From positions 1-64,000 of the forward strand of contig NRSV01000104.1 of NCBI GenBank assembly GCA_002286855.1: DNA of 64,000 nt, written 5' to 3'. The notes beneath the pieces are model-generated. The model saw only the letters and a program-made list of their open reading frames with translations. It was not told the origin of the DNA and did no database searches. The DNA is from Bipolaris cookei. Lineage: Eukaryota; Ascomycota; Dothideomycetes; Pleosporales; Pleosporaceae. This document shows positions 20,189 through 31,395 of this stretch, piece by piece. A program made the translations under genes and the position numbers. Every line of letters begins with the position of its first letter. Position 1 is the first letter of the stretch.

Positions 20189-21992
20189 ATGAGCGTCCGA
20201 ACTATCGAATTGAAGCCTTTCCAGGACCAGAAGCCCGGAACGTACGTTGCAACTCCAAGCTTGGCCAGCCTCATAGAGAGAGCTCCGTAGTACATAGCAA
20301 GCAGCTAACCACGACGCTATAGTTCTGGTCTCCGCAAGAAGGTCAAGGTCTTCCAGCAGGAGCACTACTCGGAGGCCTTTGTTACCAGTATCCTCCAGTC
20401 TATTCCCGAAGGCGTCGAGGGCTCGTTCCTTGTCGTTGGTGGTGATGGTCGTTACTGGAACCCTGAGGTCACTCAGGCCATTGCTAAGATTGGTGCTGCT
20501 TACGGCGTCAAGAAGCTCTTGATCGGCCAGAATGGCATCATGAGCACGCCTGCTGCCAGTCATCTCATCCGTATCCGCAAGGCGACGGGTGGTATCTTGC
20601 TGACTGCGAGCCACAACCCCGGTGGTAAGTGACTGTCCCTTCAATCTCATGTTGTTCCGCTCCAACATCTGACACTTCTCAGGCCCCGAAGAGGACTTTG
20701 GCATCAAGTACAACTTGGCCAATGGTGCTCCTGCTCCTGAGAGCGTCACCAACAAGATCTATGAAACCTCCAAGACGCTCACATCATACAAGATCGCCGA
20801 CATTCCTGATATCGACCTCAGCACCATCGGCATACAAAAGTATGGAGAGCTTGAGGTTGAGATTGTCCACTCCACTGAGGACTACCTCAAGATGCTCAAG
20901 GACATCTTCGACTTTGATCTCATCAAGTCTTTTCTCAAGCAGCACCCTGACTTCAAGGTTCTCTTTGACGGGCTGAGCGGTGTCACTGGTTCCTACGGAG
21001 TCGACATCTTCGAGAAGGAGCTCGGTATCCCCAACAGCACACAGAACTGCGTCCCCAAACCAGACTTTGGTGGCCACCACCCTGACCCTAACCTCGTCTA
21101 CGCCAAGTCGCTGGTCGATGCCGTTGACAAGAATGGAATTCACTTTGGTGCCGCCAGTGACGGTGACGGTGACCGAAACATGATCTATGGCGCCAAGTCG
21201 TTTGTCTCCCCCGGTGACAGTCTGGCTATCATTGCGCACCACGCAGAGCTCATTCCATACTTCAAGAAGCAGGGCATCTACGGTCTTGCCCGTAGTATGC
21301 CCACGTCTGGTGCGATTGACCTTGTCGCTAAGGCGAAAGGCGTCGAGTGCTACGAGGTGCCCACTGGCTGGAAGTTCTTCTGTGGTCTTTTTGACTCGGA
21401 CAAGATGAACATTTGCGGTGAAGAGAGTTTCGGAACTGGTAGCAACCACATTCGTGAAAAGGACGGTCTGTGGGCTGTTGTCGCCTGGCTGAACATCCTG
21501 GCTGGTGTCGGACAGAAGACTGGTACCACACCCAGCATTGCTTCAGTCCAGAAGGACTTCTGGAAGACCTACGGACGTACCTTTTTCACCCGATATGACT
21601 ACGAGGGCTGCGAGACTGAGGGTGCTAACAAGGTCACGAGCCACATGAAGGAGCTCATCACCACCAAGAAGGACGAGTTTGTTGGCTCAACCATCGCTGG
21701 CCGCAAGGTCATAGAGGCGGACGACTTCTCATACACAGACCTCGATGGTAGCGTCAGCAAGAACCAGGGTATCTACGTCAAGTTCGATGACGGCAGCCGC
21801 ATTGTAGTGCGTCTGTCCGGTACAGGAAGCAGCGGCGCCACCATCCGTCTGTACATCGAGAAGCACACTAGCGACGAGTCTGCGTACGACATGGATGCCC
21901 AAGACTTCCTCAAGGACAACGTCAAGCTTGCGACTGATCTCCTGAAGCTCCAGGAGTACATTGGCCGCACCGAGCCCGATGTCAAGACATAA
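20189..21992 (+). CDS. pgm: Phosphoglucomutase
   Basis: It interconverts glucose-1-phosphate and glucose-6-phosphate in the cytosol, linking glycolysis with UDP-glucose, glycogen, trehalose and wall glucan synthesis. Exons are 20189-20241, 20323-20624 and 20683-21992, with introns of 81 and 58 bp (donors GTACGT and GTAAGT; branch CTAAC in the first). The product is 554 residues, the usual family length. The active-site phosphoserine loop TASHNPGG is at about 111-118, the Mg-binding loop DGDGDR at about 278-283 and the sugar-binding GEESFGTGSNH at about 365-375. The C-terminal phosphate-binding loop is RLSGTGSSGATIRLY. All key motifs are intact. The tiny first exon ends inside a Thr codon. Confidence 0.96.
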
Positions 21993-22503
21993 GCGTGTTG
22001 CTGGAATAGATGTGTGTAGAGTAATGAGCACGATGAGATGAGTAGGCCACGATCGCATGACTTTAGCATGATAGTAAATTGTAAAAGTAACAACCTAGCG
22101 TTTGCGTCCTGTACAAGATTGCTGTGATTGATGCTTATTAGTGTGATGCTTGTCGGTGAGGGCGTCGAGGTGCGCCGTGTGACCAGCCAAATTTGCATTA
22201 TTGATGCTTCTGAGGAATAAGAGCCCTAAGGCCTGGTGGCGATACTCCTATCTGGGACTGTGGCGGGTGAGATCATCATGGCGGACTTGATGTTGCGCAT
22301 CCCGCTAATTAGCCTGGAGACGTCATCCGAATCTAAACGCGCCGTCTCCATAACACAAGCACTGGGCCTTCCCACCGCTAACTTGTCGCATCCCCCACTT
22401 TTCACGCATCTCTACCCACGCGTGCTACCCCGTAAAAGGCTTCTGCACCCCCAGCATCCTACAAGGACACCGATATACGCCAAACCAACCACAAGTCGCA
22501 ATC
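21993..22503. other. Intergenic: PGM 3' end and OSH4-like promoter
   Basis: About 510 bp between two tandem genes. I see no gene. A C/A-rich stretch precedes the downstream ATG. No repeat or RNA gene is recognised. Confidence 0.4.
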
Positions 22504-23987
22504 ATGGCCGAGAAAGAAGGCGCCGCTGTGCCCCCTCAGGCAAAGAGCTCGTGGTCAAGCTTTCTTAAGGTACGGCACGAGACCAAAGCGAGCACGCTCT
22601 AGTGCTTGAATCGAGATATCTCACCAGTCTCTGATGTGGGAAGGGCAGATGGAACTGCCAAAAATCTCTTCTTTGCCTCAGATCCGACTAGCTAACATTT
22701 GGCAATAGTCCATCGCGTCCTTCAATGGCGATCTCTCGACTATGACCGCACCCGCCTTTATCCTCTCCACAAAGTCCCTCACCGAGTTTTCGTCCTACTG
22801 GACCGAGCACCCGTCCCTGTTCGTCGCGCCCGCCGCCGAGCAAGACCCTGCTAAACGGGCTATGCTGGTGTTGAAGTGGTTCCTAAGCACATTGAAACAA
22901 CAGTATGCTAGCCGGTCTGAGAAGTTGGGTAGCGAGAAGAAGCCTCTCAACCCGTTCTTAGGAGAGCTATTCTTGGGTAAATGGGAAGACGAGGCTGGCA
23001 CCACGCAGCTCGTGAGTGAGCAGGTCAGGTACGTAGGCATCTTTATTGGTTTGAGATTAGTGGGACGATACTATTGGGTAGGTCCGGTGTCTGTCAGTGG
23101 GCTTACTAACGCAACGCGTCCAGCCATCACCCACCAGTTACTGCCTACGCCATCTGGAACGACAAACACGGGGTCCGGCTAGAAGGTTATAATGCCCAGA
23201 AGGCATCGTTCAAGACCACCATCAATGTCAAAGTGAGTTGAGTATCTGTGTTCTTACAGCATTCAATATTAATGGACAATAGCAAATTGGCCATGCCATG
23301 CTTCATCTGGATGGCTTCAACGAGAGCTATCTCATTACTCTCCCTCCCCTTCACATTGAAGGCCTTATTACCGGTTCGCCATATGTGGAGTTGAACAGCA
23401 GCACCTACATCCAATCTTCAACCGGATATACCGCGCGCATCGATTACAGCGGAAAGGGCTGGGTATCAGGAAAGAAGAATACTTTCTCTGCAATTCTATA
23501 TCCCGAGGGAAAGGAAAAGGATGTCATCTACAAGGCAGAGGGGCAATGGAACGATACATTCCAGATCAAAGATGCAAAGACCAAAACTGTTGTTGATACA
23601 TTTGATCACAAGACCACTAAGACGACACCCCTGACTGTCGCCGAAATTGAGGATCAGGATAATTTTGAGACCCGAAGGGCATGGAAGAAGGTTTCAGATG
23701 CTATCAACTCGGGCAACATGGAATTGACTTCGGCTGAAAAGACCATTATCGAGACTCGCCAGCGAGAGATGAGACAGCAAGAAAAGGACGAAGGTCGCGA
23801 GTGGGAACGCAAGTTTTTTACTCGTGCAACGGAATACCCACTGTTTGAGCAACTGGCCAAGAAGATCGGCGAGAGTGTCAACGACAGCCAGACAAACGGC
23901 GTGTGGAGCTTTGACAAGCAAAAGGCAGACACGGCCAAGTCGCCCTACCACCCGACGGTTGTTCCTCCAATCTACGAGCGAAAGTGA
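22504..23987 (+). CDS. Oxysterol-binding protein, KES1/OSH4 type
   Basis: This is a sterol/PI4P exchange protein at Golgi and plasma-membrane contact zones. Predicted exons are 22504-22569, 22709-23028, 23124-23232 and 23283-23987; donors GTACGG, GTACGT, GTGAGT; product 399 residues. The OSBP signature EQVSHHPP (residues 126-133) is created only by correct splicing at 23028/23124, which validates that intron. Other family marks are NPFLGELFLGKWE, SGKGWVSGKKNTF and DPRPY-region equivalents toward the end (SPYHPTVVPPIYERK). There is no PH domain or ankyrin repeat, so it is the short OSH4 class. It starts with MAEKEGAAVPPQAKSSWSSF, where the amphipathic lid should be. Confidence 0.92.
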
Positions 23988-24338
23988 AGTAATGTATTTT
24001 GACACTTTCCTCGAAATGGAATGGCTGCTGTTCGTTATGGATTATGAGAGTTATAATGCTGGAGGAAGGATCAGGGCGAAGGGAAAGGTTATTGGTGGCA
24101 AAGATGGAAATTTCGGTGGGGTTTGCGCACAGCGAAAACGACGTACATGGGACGATGGGTGATACAGAGGCATATTAATGAGGGGTTATTGTCGCACTAG
24201 GTATAAAATATTGAAGATGTCCAATAAACCTTTGGAGGTGGCCTCATGCAACATCAGGTCATCACAGTGGCGAGATAATTGCTTTTTCGATTCGATATTT
24301 TACATGTACTGGTACAGTGAGCCCGAGGTGCCAGGCTA
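23988..24338. other. Convergent 3' regions of the OSH4-like and COA4-like genes
   Basis: About 350 bp between two convergent stop codons. It is AT-rich with no coding signal. It should contain both polyadenylation sites; GTATAAAATATTGAAG at about 24,200 is a possible signal but is not specific. Confidence 0.4.
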
Positions 24339-24761
24339 CTAGGCATCTTTGGTCGCAGTTCGCTTGTTGTTCCCATGTCGTTGCCAACACTGTCGGAATA
24401 TCTCCATCTAGGCAGATTGTGTTAGCTACGTTCTGGTGTTGTGACTGTTCGGCTCCGTCTCGGCTTCCGGGCTAAGGGTAGCACTCGACCTACCTCTTGC
24501 TTGCATGCTCGCCAGTCCTTCTTGTCATAGTAACAGTCGGTCAGTTTGGCATTTTCGTCTGCATAGAGGTTAATTGAGCTTCTTTTTTCAATCTTACTCC
24601 GCTCAGCATACCTGCACATCCTGTGCTATAAATGCGCTTGTCCCTGCCATCGTCGTTAGCTTTGCTACTCGCAACACCGGAATTGCCACCCACCAGTCAT
24701 CGGGTTCGTCATCAATCATCAACTGCGCAGCAGCGGCACGTGCCTTGTCATCGTTTGACAT
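24339..24761 (-). CDS. coa4: COA4/CMC3-like twin CX9C protein (cytochrome oxidase assembly)
   Basis: It is a small intermembrane-space protein of the CHCH family, imported by Mia40 and needed for cytochrome c oxidase assembly in yeast. It has four short exons on the minus strand: 24761-24694, 24643-24612, 24558-24494 and 24407-24339, each bounded by GT...AG and joined in frame to 77 residues. The spliced protein has Cys32-x9-Cys42 and Cys52-x9-Cys62, a perfect twin CX9C. Around them are DDWDKRI.STGC and DWRACKQEMEIFRQCW, which resemble COA4 (CHCHD8). No targeting presequence is seen, as expected. It is convergent with the OSH4-like gene and divergent from the biotin ligase, with only 123 bp between the two starts. 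The COA4 assignment rather than another CX9C family is by motif memory. Confidence 0.85.
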
Positions 24762-24884
24762 TTTGAAGAGCTTGGGATTCGGAATTGGTGGTGTTGAGGT
24801 CGAGTGAGTCGCGCAGACGTACCCTGAATGCGCACGGACAAACTCGGTCCGCCTGGTGAACGTCACCATACTGTATCAAGCAAC

Positions 24885-27133
24885 ATGGCATCCAAGAAGA
24901 TGAACGTCTTGGTTTACTCGGGTATGTTGACTTGAAAGATATAGAGAAAAGAAACTGATACATTGCAGGCAATGGTAGTACCACCGAGTCTGTTCGTAAT
25001 TGTGTATACACTTTACGGCGATTATTGTCTCCTTCATATGCCGTCATACCCGTCATGGGAGACGTGATCATCAAAGAGCCATGGTTCAGCACTTGCGCGC
25101 TTCTTGTATTCCCAGGAGGTGCCGACATGGCATATTGCCGTACGCTCAATGGTGAGGGAAACCGTCGCATCAGTCGCTATGTAAATGCAGGAGGTTCCTA
25201 CCTCGGTTTCTGCGCAGGCGGTTATTATGGGAGTGCGAAATGCGAATTTGAACTCAACGACCCTAACATGACAGTAGAAGGTGATCGCGAGCTCGCCTTC
25301 TTTCCGGGCACGTGTCGTGGACTGGCGTTTGCAGGGTTCAAGTATGCTAGTGAGGCTGGTGCTAGGGCGGCCGACATCAAGATCCACAAGGAGGCTTTTG
25401 ATAGCGTTACTGAAGGTGTTGCGGAAACTTTCAAGAGCTATTACAATGGCGGAGGTGTGTTTGTTGATGCGAAAAAGCTGGAGAATCTGGGTGTACAGAT
25501 CCTTGCCAGCTATACTGAAGATTTGCACGTCGATTCGGGAGATAGCAGGGCTGCTGTGGTGTACCGAAAAGTTGGTGAAGGCCATGCTATAGTCACTGGT
25601 CCGCATCCTGAGTAAGTCTAACATTCTTCCTCTAATACTCATAGGCTAACCCTGCACAGATTTGCACCGCAAAACCTCAGCATTGTACCAAGCTTGCCAC
25701 ACTACAAAGAACTGATTGATGACATTGCCGCCACAGATGCTACTAGAGTCGATTTCATGCGCTTGGTCCTCGAGAAACTTGGTTTGCGTGCTAATGAGAA
25801 GGAACAAGCGGTACCGTCCCTCTCCCGCCTACATCTCACTGCTCATGACCTGGCAGACGTCTCGGCACTCGTTGCCAGCTGGGCTGAAATCATCACTGTA
25901 GTTGATGGTGATGAGTACATCAAGGGAGGCAATGATGTGTTCCAGATAGAGAAAGAAGGAACCACTTGGAGTGTGAGAGAACTAAAGAGAGCCGTGAGTG
26001 CGGTATCGGAGAGATTGCCTATACTGGCCGCTGTGACAGATGGCGGAAAGGAGCATGCAGATAATGATCATGTGGGAGAGGAAAGTAAAAAGAAGAAGCC
26101 CAAGACGGATGAAGAAGAGATACAAGAGTGCATCGATTACACGGCAAGTGCCGACCCGGATCAGATTGTCGAGTATGAGAAGATTATCAAGGTCGTGGTC
26201 CCACATGAGAAGAAGCTTCCATCGACAAAGGATACACCTTTTCATCATGAAGCTTATTACGCCAATTTACACCATTATCACAACAAACTGCGCAACCCAG
26301 CTGCGTCGTTTGGAAAGCATCTCATTTACGGCGAGGTAGTTACCTCTACAAACACTCTTCTTGAAAAGAATCCGTCGCTGCTCCGAAGTCTCCCCAACGG
26401 CTTCGCCATGACTGCAACAACGCAGATCGCTGGACGCGGCCGAGGAAGCAATGTATGGGTTGCACCCAGAGGAGCCCTAATGTTCTCTATGGTTCTACAC
26501 CACTCTTTTTCGCTCAGCCAAAGCGCACCAGTCATCTTCATCCAGTACCTCGCCGCACTAGCCATTGTGCAGGGAATCAAGGGCTACGCACCCGGCTACG
26601 AAAAGATGCCCGTAAAACTCAAATGGCCCAACGACATCTACGCCCAACTCCCCGGCTCCGTCAATAACCCCGTCGTCAAGATCGGCGGTATACTAGTAAA
26701 CAGCAGCTACTCAGGCTCCTCATACGACGTCGTAACGGGAATTGGGCTGAACCTCTCCAACGCCCTCCCCACCACATCCCTTAACATGCTCGCATCGAGT
26801 CTATCTCCTCCCCTGAAACCCCTGACGCACGAAAAGCTCCTTGCATCTATCCTTGCGCATTTTGAGACGCTGTACGCGTCCTTTTGCCACTCTGGGTTCA
26901 ATCGCGAAATGGAAGGGGTGTACTATGATTGCTGGTTGCATACGAATCAGATTGTTACTTTGGAGAGTGAGGGCGGGATTAAGGCGAGGATTAAGGGAAT
27001 TACGCGAGATTGGGGATTGTTGCTTGCGGAGGAGCTGGGGTGGGAAGAGAGGCCGACGGGCAAGGTGGTTACGTTGCAGAGTGATAGCAATAGTTTTGAT
27101 TTCTTTAGGGGGCTGGTTAGAAGAAAAGTGTAG
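24885..27133 (+). CDS. bpl1: Biotin-protein ligase (holocarboxylase synthetase)
   Basis: It attaches biotin to acetyl-CoA carboxylase and pyruvate carboxylase. Exons are 24885-24921, 24969-25611 and 25660-27133; product 717 residues. The N-terminal half is the glutamine-amidotransferase-like domain of fungal ligases (MNVLVYSGNGST, FPGGADMAYC, GGSYLGFCAGGYYG). The C-terminal half is the catalytic BirA-like domain with GRGRGSNVWVAPRGAL at about 485-500, KLKWPNDIY at about 548-556 and KIGGILV. The C-terminal β-barrel ends with the product. A Lys/Glu-rich spacer (EESKKKKPKTDEEE) joins the halves. The architecture and length fit yeast Bpl1. All catalytic motifs are present. Confidence 0.94.
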
Positions 27134-27538
27134 GGGTGTGATCTGGATGATATTTTTAGCTTGATTGGATTGGGGTTTAGACTGCTGGATCTATGGATGT
27201 CTGTGTACAGAAAAGAGGTACTTGGATTGTTTCCATGTATGCGATGGATCGTAGTAAATCAAAAGTTCCTGTTATTTCTGATATTCACATAACGTTATCT
27301 CGACTGAAAAATAAAACGATCTCATGCGATCACTTCCTTAAAATCCAGTCAAGAACATAACCCGATGTTGTACCACCACCATCAAGAGCGCGCAGTCCCA
27401 CTAGTCCCGCTTGGCAGACAAGGATGTGCACCCTTGCACTTTGAAAGTCGGGAATTTACCCAACACCATGACGGCGTAACATCAAACCCTCCTCCAAAGG
27501 TCCAATTACAGTCCCCCACCAACAACCACGCACACAAC
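27134..27538. other. Intergenic between biotin ligase and mL40 genes
   Basis: About 405 bp. No gene is seen. An open frame continues upstream of the mL40 ATG to 27,365, but it is low-complexity and has no presequence character, so I treat it as 5' UTR. Confidence 0.4.
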
Positions 27539-28240
27539 ATGAATCTCTCAATCTTCCGTCCAATACTCCGATCCTCAACCGCACCGTCGATACAGCGCCA
27601 GCCATGCAATTGGCAATCCCTCACGCGCCCACACCTCCAACAAAAGAAACCCAGCACATGCTCCCCCTTCTCCTCTACATCCCGACTGCAAAAGCGCTCG
27701 AAAAAGGGCGGGGGCAATGATCCACGAATAAGTACGTCTCCCTGTCTTCTTTTCCCCTTCTATGCTCCCTCACTTCCCCATACATTCCCCCCTCCCCCAA
27801 ATCTCTTCTACTAATACTAACTAAACTAAATAGCAAACATCCGCTACCACCTCTCCCACCCCCTAACCCCACGGCCCCTCCACTTCTCCCGCAACCGCTC
27901 CCTCCGCCACTGGACCATTCACCGCGCCTGGCTCCTCTTTCTGCGCAAGCGACGGGCGACTGAAGAACGCGAATTGGAGCGGCAATACAATAGTATGCGG
28001 GCTGCGTGCGAGCACTTGCGTTTACTCGACGATAAGGGAAATAGAGTAACGGAGGAGGAGGCGGGGGGTCAGGGACCGGATGCGGGAAGGTTGGGCGCTA
28101 GAGGAAGGGAGGTGGGGAGGTTGTACCGCAGTGCCATGTTGAAGAGGGGGGTGTGGGGGAGTGTGCCGGTCGAGTATGCGAGGGTGCAGACGGATTTTCC
28201 GGGAAGGGAGGGGTGGAATCATGCTTGGACGAGGAATTAG
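27539..28240 (+). CDS. Mitochondrial large ribosomal subunit protein mL40 (yeast Mrpl28 family)
   Basis: Exons are 27539-27731 and 27834-28240, with a 102-bp intron (donor GTACGT, acceptor TAG); product 199 residues. The N-terminus is rich in Arg/Ser/Gln with few acids, as in a mitochondrial presequence (MNLSIFRPILRSSTAPSIQR). The conserved core RYHLSHPLTPRPLHFSRNR.LRHWTIHRAW fits the mL40 family of fungal mitoribosomes, followed by a charged helix (ERELERQYNSMRAACEHLR). The second half is Gly/Arg-rich but ends in a plausible conserved tail (FPGREGWNHAW). The ATG at 27,539 was chosen over 27,365 because the presequence starts there. Confidence 0.8.
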
Positions 28241-28523
28241 ATCCAGTATATATATGTGTGGGGGTAGGAGGAGGAGGGATGGATGTATATTATATGACGA
28301 GGGACTATTTCTGTCCAATAACTAAAAAACTAGCTACTACTACTACTATCTTTTTCTCCTCTATTTCTGTTCCCAAACAATTTCTCTGTCCGCTTGTTCA
28401 TGTCTAGCACGTCTTCGTCAGAACTTTAAACTCAGAGGGGGTGTGGTGCTCTTTTTTTGTCTTTCTTCTCTCTCCTTGGACAACGTACATACGTATATAT
28501 ATAAAAATGTAATCGGGTAGCAC

Positions 28524-28533
28524 ATACACACAT

Positions 28534-28564
<31 letters not shown>
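28524..28564. repeat. (CA)n/(TA)n microsatellite
   Basis: ACACACATACACACACA runs into an uninterrupted (AT)n tract of about 23 bp. It is likely to be length-polymorphic between isolates. Confidence 0.9.
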
Positions 28565-28920
28565 CGCACACGCACACATGACTCTAATACCCCTACCAAA
28601 AAAGAAGCAATCAACCTTGTCGTACATTAAAGGTAGAAAAAGTAGAAACTTCATACTTTCTCTCTCTTAATCTCTCATTCTCTCGCCATCTCTTTACTAA
28701 ATCAAAAAAGGGGACAAGCCATACAAGCAGAAACTCGCTCAGAACGAAAATGAACTAGGAAAGGCGCTAGGCAAGAAAAAAACAAAGGAAGTTTAAACTG
28801 TGTCAAAAGGCAAGAAATAAAAAAGAGAGAATTATGGCGATTGGATCTCCATAAGCGGACATGTACTCCATATAAAAGTTTTTACTCCGCCCAATGCATT
28901 TTATGTCAGTTGTGAGACAA

Positions 28921-28990
28921 AGAAGAAGAAGAAAAAGAAGAAGAAAAAGAAGAAGAAGAAGAAGAAGAAGAAGAAGAAGAAGAAGAAGAG
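28921..28990. repeat. (GAA)n purine tract, about 70 bp
   Basis: GAA/AAG repeats with a few GAAAAA interruptions, about 60 bp beyond the Rho2 stop codon, probably within its 3' UTR (CUU repeats on the Rho2 transcript). Confidence 0.9.
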
Positions 28991-29052
28991 AGGATCTTGG
29001 TTAAACGTGATAACGAGCGAGTGAACGCTCAGCTTTTTTCCCTTTTGTTTTT

Positions 29053-30179
29053 TTATAAAACGACGCATCCGCATCCCGGGTTTTCCTTCTTGTCAACAGA
29101 AAGAAGAGCGGCGCGGGTAGCAGCTTCAAAGACGTCGTCGACGCCGTCGCCAGTTAGGGAGCTGCACTCGAGATATTTGCGGGCGCCAATCATGTCCTTC
29201 ATATCGCTGCCCTGCTTGGCGGTTGTGAAGCGCAGCGACTTTTTGCGCATTTCTTCCTGGGCCAAGGGGTCGTCGCGGAGATCCTTTTTCAGGCCGACGA
29301 GGATAATGGGGACCGTGGGACAACGCTCACGAGCCTCTTCAGCCCACTTGTGTTTGACATTGTCGAGGGAATCGGGCGAGTCGACCGAGAAGCCAATGAG
29401 GATAACGTGTGCTTTGCTGTATGCAAGAGGGCGCAGACGCTCATAATCTTCTTGTCCAGCCGTATCCCACAGGGCTAACTGTACTGACTTGCCGTCTACT
29501 CTGCAATCGGTGACGTAGTTTTCAAAAACTGTTGGGACATATCGCTGCGAGGTGATGTTAGCATGCTAGGTTGAAGAGGAAGGTGTTGTTGTCGGGTGGC
29601 AACGAGTATGAGGACATACGGTTGGAAAGTAACCCAGGGTAAAGACACTCAACAGACTGGTCTTGCCGCAAGCACCGTCACCAATAATGACTAGCTTCCT
29701 AGAGGGAGAAGATCAGCAGGGTGCGCAAAAGGTGCATAGTTTGGATGCAGTGTCGGAGCGGTGCAAGGGTGTGATGCTGATGCAGGAAGGCCGAAAGCAG
29801 CAAGACTTGAACGCGAGTCGATAAAAGTGGACATGGGGAGGGAGTGGCATGGCTATTTTTAGGCGGGCGAATGCTCGGACCGGGAGCGCCGTATGTAAGG
29901 TGTGGCGCAAAAGCCGGGGTGCAACGGCCCATGGTATCGACGCATGTCAAAGTTTAAGCAGCAGTCGAGCGAGTGGTGCCAGGAGACGGTGTGGGTGAGA
30001 CGGGGAAAGGAGGCGCCGAAGAGGGGAGGTGCAACGAGGGCGAGAGATGAACGCAAGACAGATGGGAGGATGGGGGAAGCTGAAGAGCGACAGAGGTGTG
30101 TAGAATGAAAGGAAGAAAAAAGGTGGAACGGTACGCACCTGCGCATGACGGGCTCGCCGTTTTGCTGTTGTTGGGCCAT
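29053..30179 (-). CDS. rho2: Rho-family small GTPase, Rho2 type
   Basis: It is a cell-wall-integrity GTPase at the plasma membrane. Exons on the minus strand are 30179-30139, 29698-29620 and 29544-29053; product 203 residues. Intron 1 is long (440 bp) and intron 2 is 75 bp. P-loop GDGACGKT at 20-27; switch I YVPTVFENYV; DTAGQE; SVDSPDSLDNV Rho insert region; SSLTGDGVDDVFEAATRAAL; CaaX box CVVL with a second Cys just before (CGCVVL), suggesting prenylation plus palmitoylation. LLSVFTLGYFPT and TGDGVDDVFEA resemble Rho2 more than Rho1 or Cdc42. The first exon encodes MAQQQQNGEPVMRR, and the intron splits the second Arg codon. A divergent NST1 gene lies upstream across a GC-rich spacer. Confidence 0.93.
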
Positions 30180-31395
30180 GGCGGGTGTGGAGTGGAGGGG
30201 AGTGAGGCGGCGCGGAGGGTCGAGGGTCGAGGGAGGATGGAGGGAGAAGGGTGAGCAGAGGGCTCGAACACAATCAAATAGCCGTGGTTGAGCGAGGGGG
30301 ACAGCGGCGGTGGGTGCAGCGACGTGTGTATCGCTATCGCGCGTGTGTCAACAAGCAGCGGCGCGGGCTGGGCGGACGGGCGTTGGGGGAGTGAGAGCGC
30401 GACGGGCAGCAAATGGACGGGCGGGCGGGCGTGGTGACGAGCCAATGAGCGGGAGGCGATGCAGTGAGAGAGACAGAAGCGAGGGAGTGAGGGTGGTGGG
30501 AGGCGTCGTCCTCGGCGTGGGTGGTGGAGGAAAAGGAAGAGGAGGTGGTGTTGAATGGGGATGGCGGTGTTGATGTTGTTGGTGTTGGTGGTAGCGGGTA
30601 GTGGCAGTCTCGTGCGACAGCGACGGCGGCAGGGGAGCTAGCGACGGCTGGGCGAGCAATGGTTCCGTGGGCGGCGGATGAGGCACACAGCACAGAGAGA
30701 CGGGCGAGACCCTTTAATAATGGGCGTTGGCGATCACGGCAGAGGCACGCACGAGCGCGGGCTAGATAGAGGCGGCGGCGGGGCGTGTGTCGGTCGTGTG
30801 TGTGTGCGTGTGCGTGTACGGCATGGGGTGGTGGTGAGAGTCGGTGTGGGTGAGGGTGTGCTGGAGACTCTCTCTGGTACCTAGCAGCGTGCAGTGATAC
30901 GCGGGCGCTGAGGCGCAGTCGGCGCGGTTGGTGCACAGCCGCCGCCTGCGCCTGCGCCCGCCCTCGCGCCCTCGCTCTCCTGGCCCTCCGCTGCCGTTGG
31001 ACACGCACAGGCCGGACGGGCTCAAGGCAGGCCCAGAGGCAAGTGCAAGGCTGGCCCACGCCAAGACATGGCACCTGCCGCCCGCGACACCTCCAGCAAG
31101 AGACGCCCTGCCGCTCTCCGCAAACACCAAGCCCTGCTCATCACGCTCCCACACGCTCCCGCGAGCCTCGCTCCCCCCGCCAGCAACCCCCCCGCTGTGC
31201 CTCTACACGCCGCCGCAAGCACCCGCCCTCTCTGCACTCCGCCCGTCCCGTCGAGAGCCCGGCCAGCCCCTCCTCCCGCTGCTCCACTCCCACCACTACG
31301 AGAGCACTTTTGTACACGCCCCCCTCGCCATTTCCGCTCCACCACCTGCACTGCACTGCACCCCGCTGCCATCCGCCCCGTTGCCCTGCGAGTCC
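30180..31395. promoter_or_regulatory. GC-rich divergent promoter/5' UTR region between rho2 and nst1
   Basis: About 1.2 kb with strong strand asymmetry: G-rich on the plus strand to about 30,920, then C-rich to 31,395. The frame of NST1 is open upstream to 30,928, but that stretch is Pro/Arg/Ala/Ser low complexity and reads as untranslated leader. No TATA box is recognised. Long open frames on both strands here are a side effect of GC content. Confidence 0.5.

Larger units (their letters stand above)
28241..29052. other. Convergent intergenic region with microsatellites
   Basis: About 810 bp between the stops of mL40 and Rho2. AT-rich, with (CA)n/(TA)n at 28,524-28,564 and (GAA)n at 28,921-28,990. 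No gene or RNA is recognised. A plus-strand frame at 28,997-29,446 is the antisense shadow of Rho2. Confidence 0.5.

Noticed and set aside
20784..21449. Minus-strand frame of 221 codons
   Set aside because: Antisense of phosphoglucomutase exon 3.
28542..28990. Possible structural RNA or telomere-like repeats
   Set aside because: These are simple (TA)n and (GAA)n microsatellites in a convergent 3' region.
30928..31395. In-frame upstream extension of NST1
   Set aside because: Open but low-complexity; treated as 5' UTR because the family-like basic start begins after 31,396. It cannot be fully excluded.
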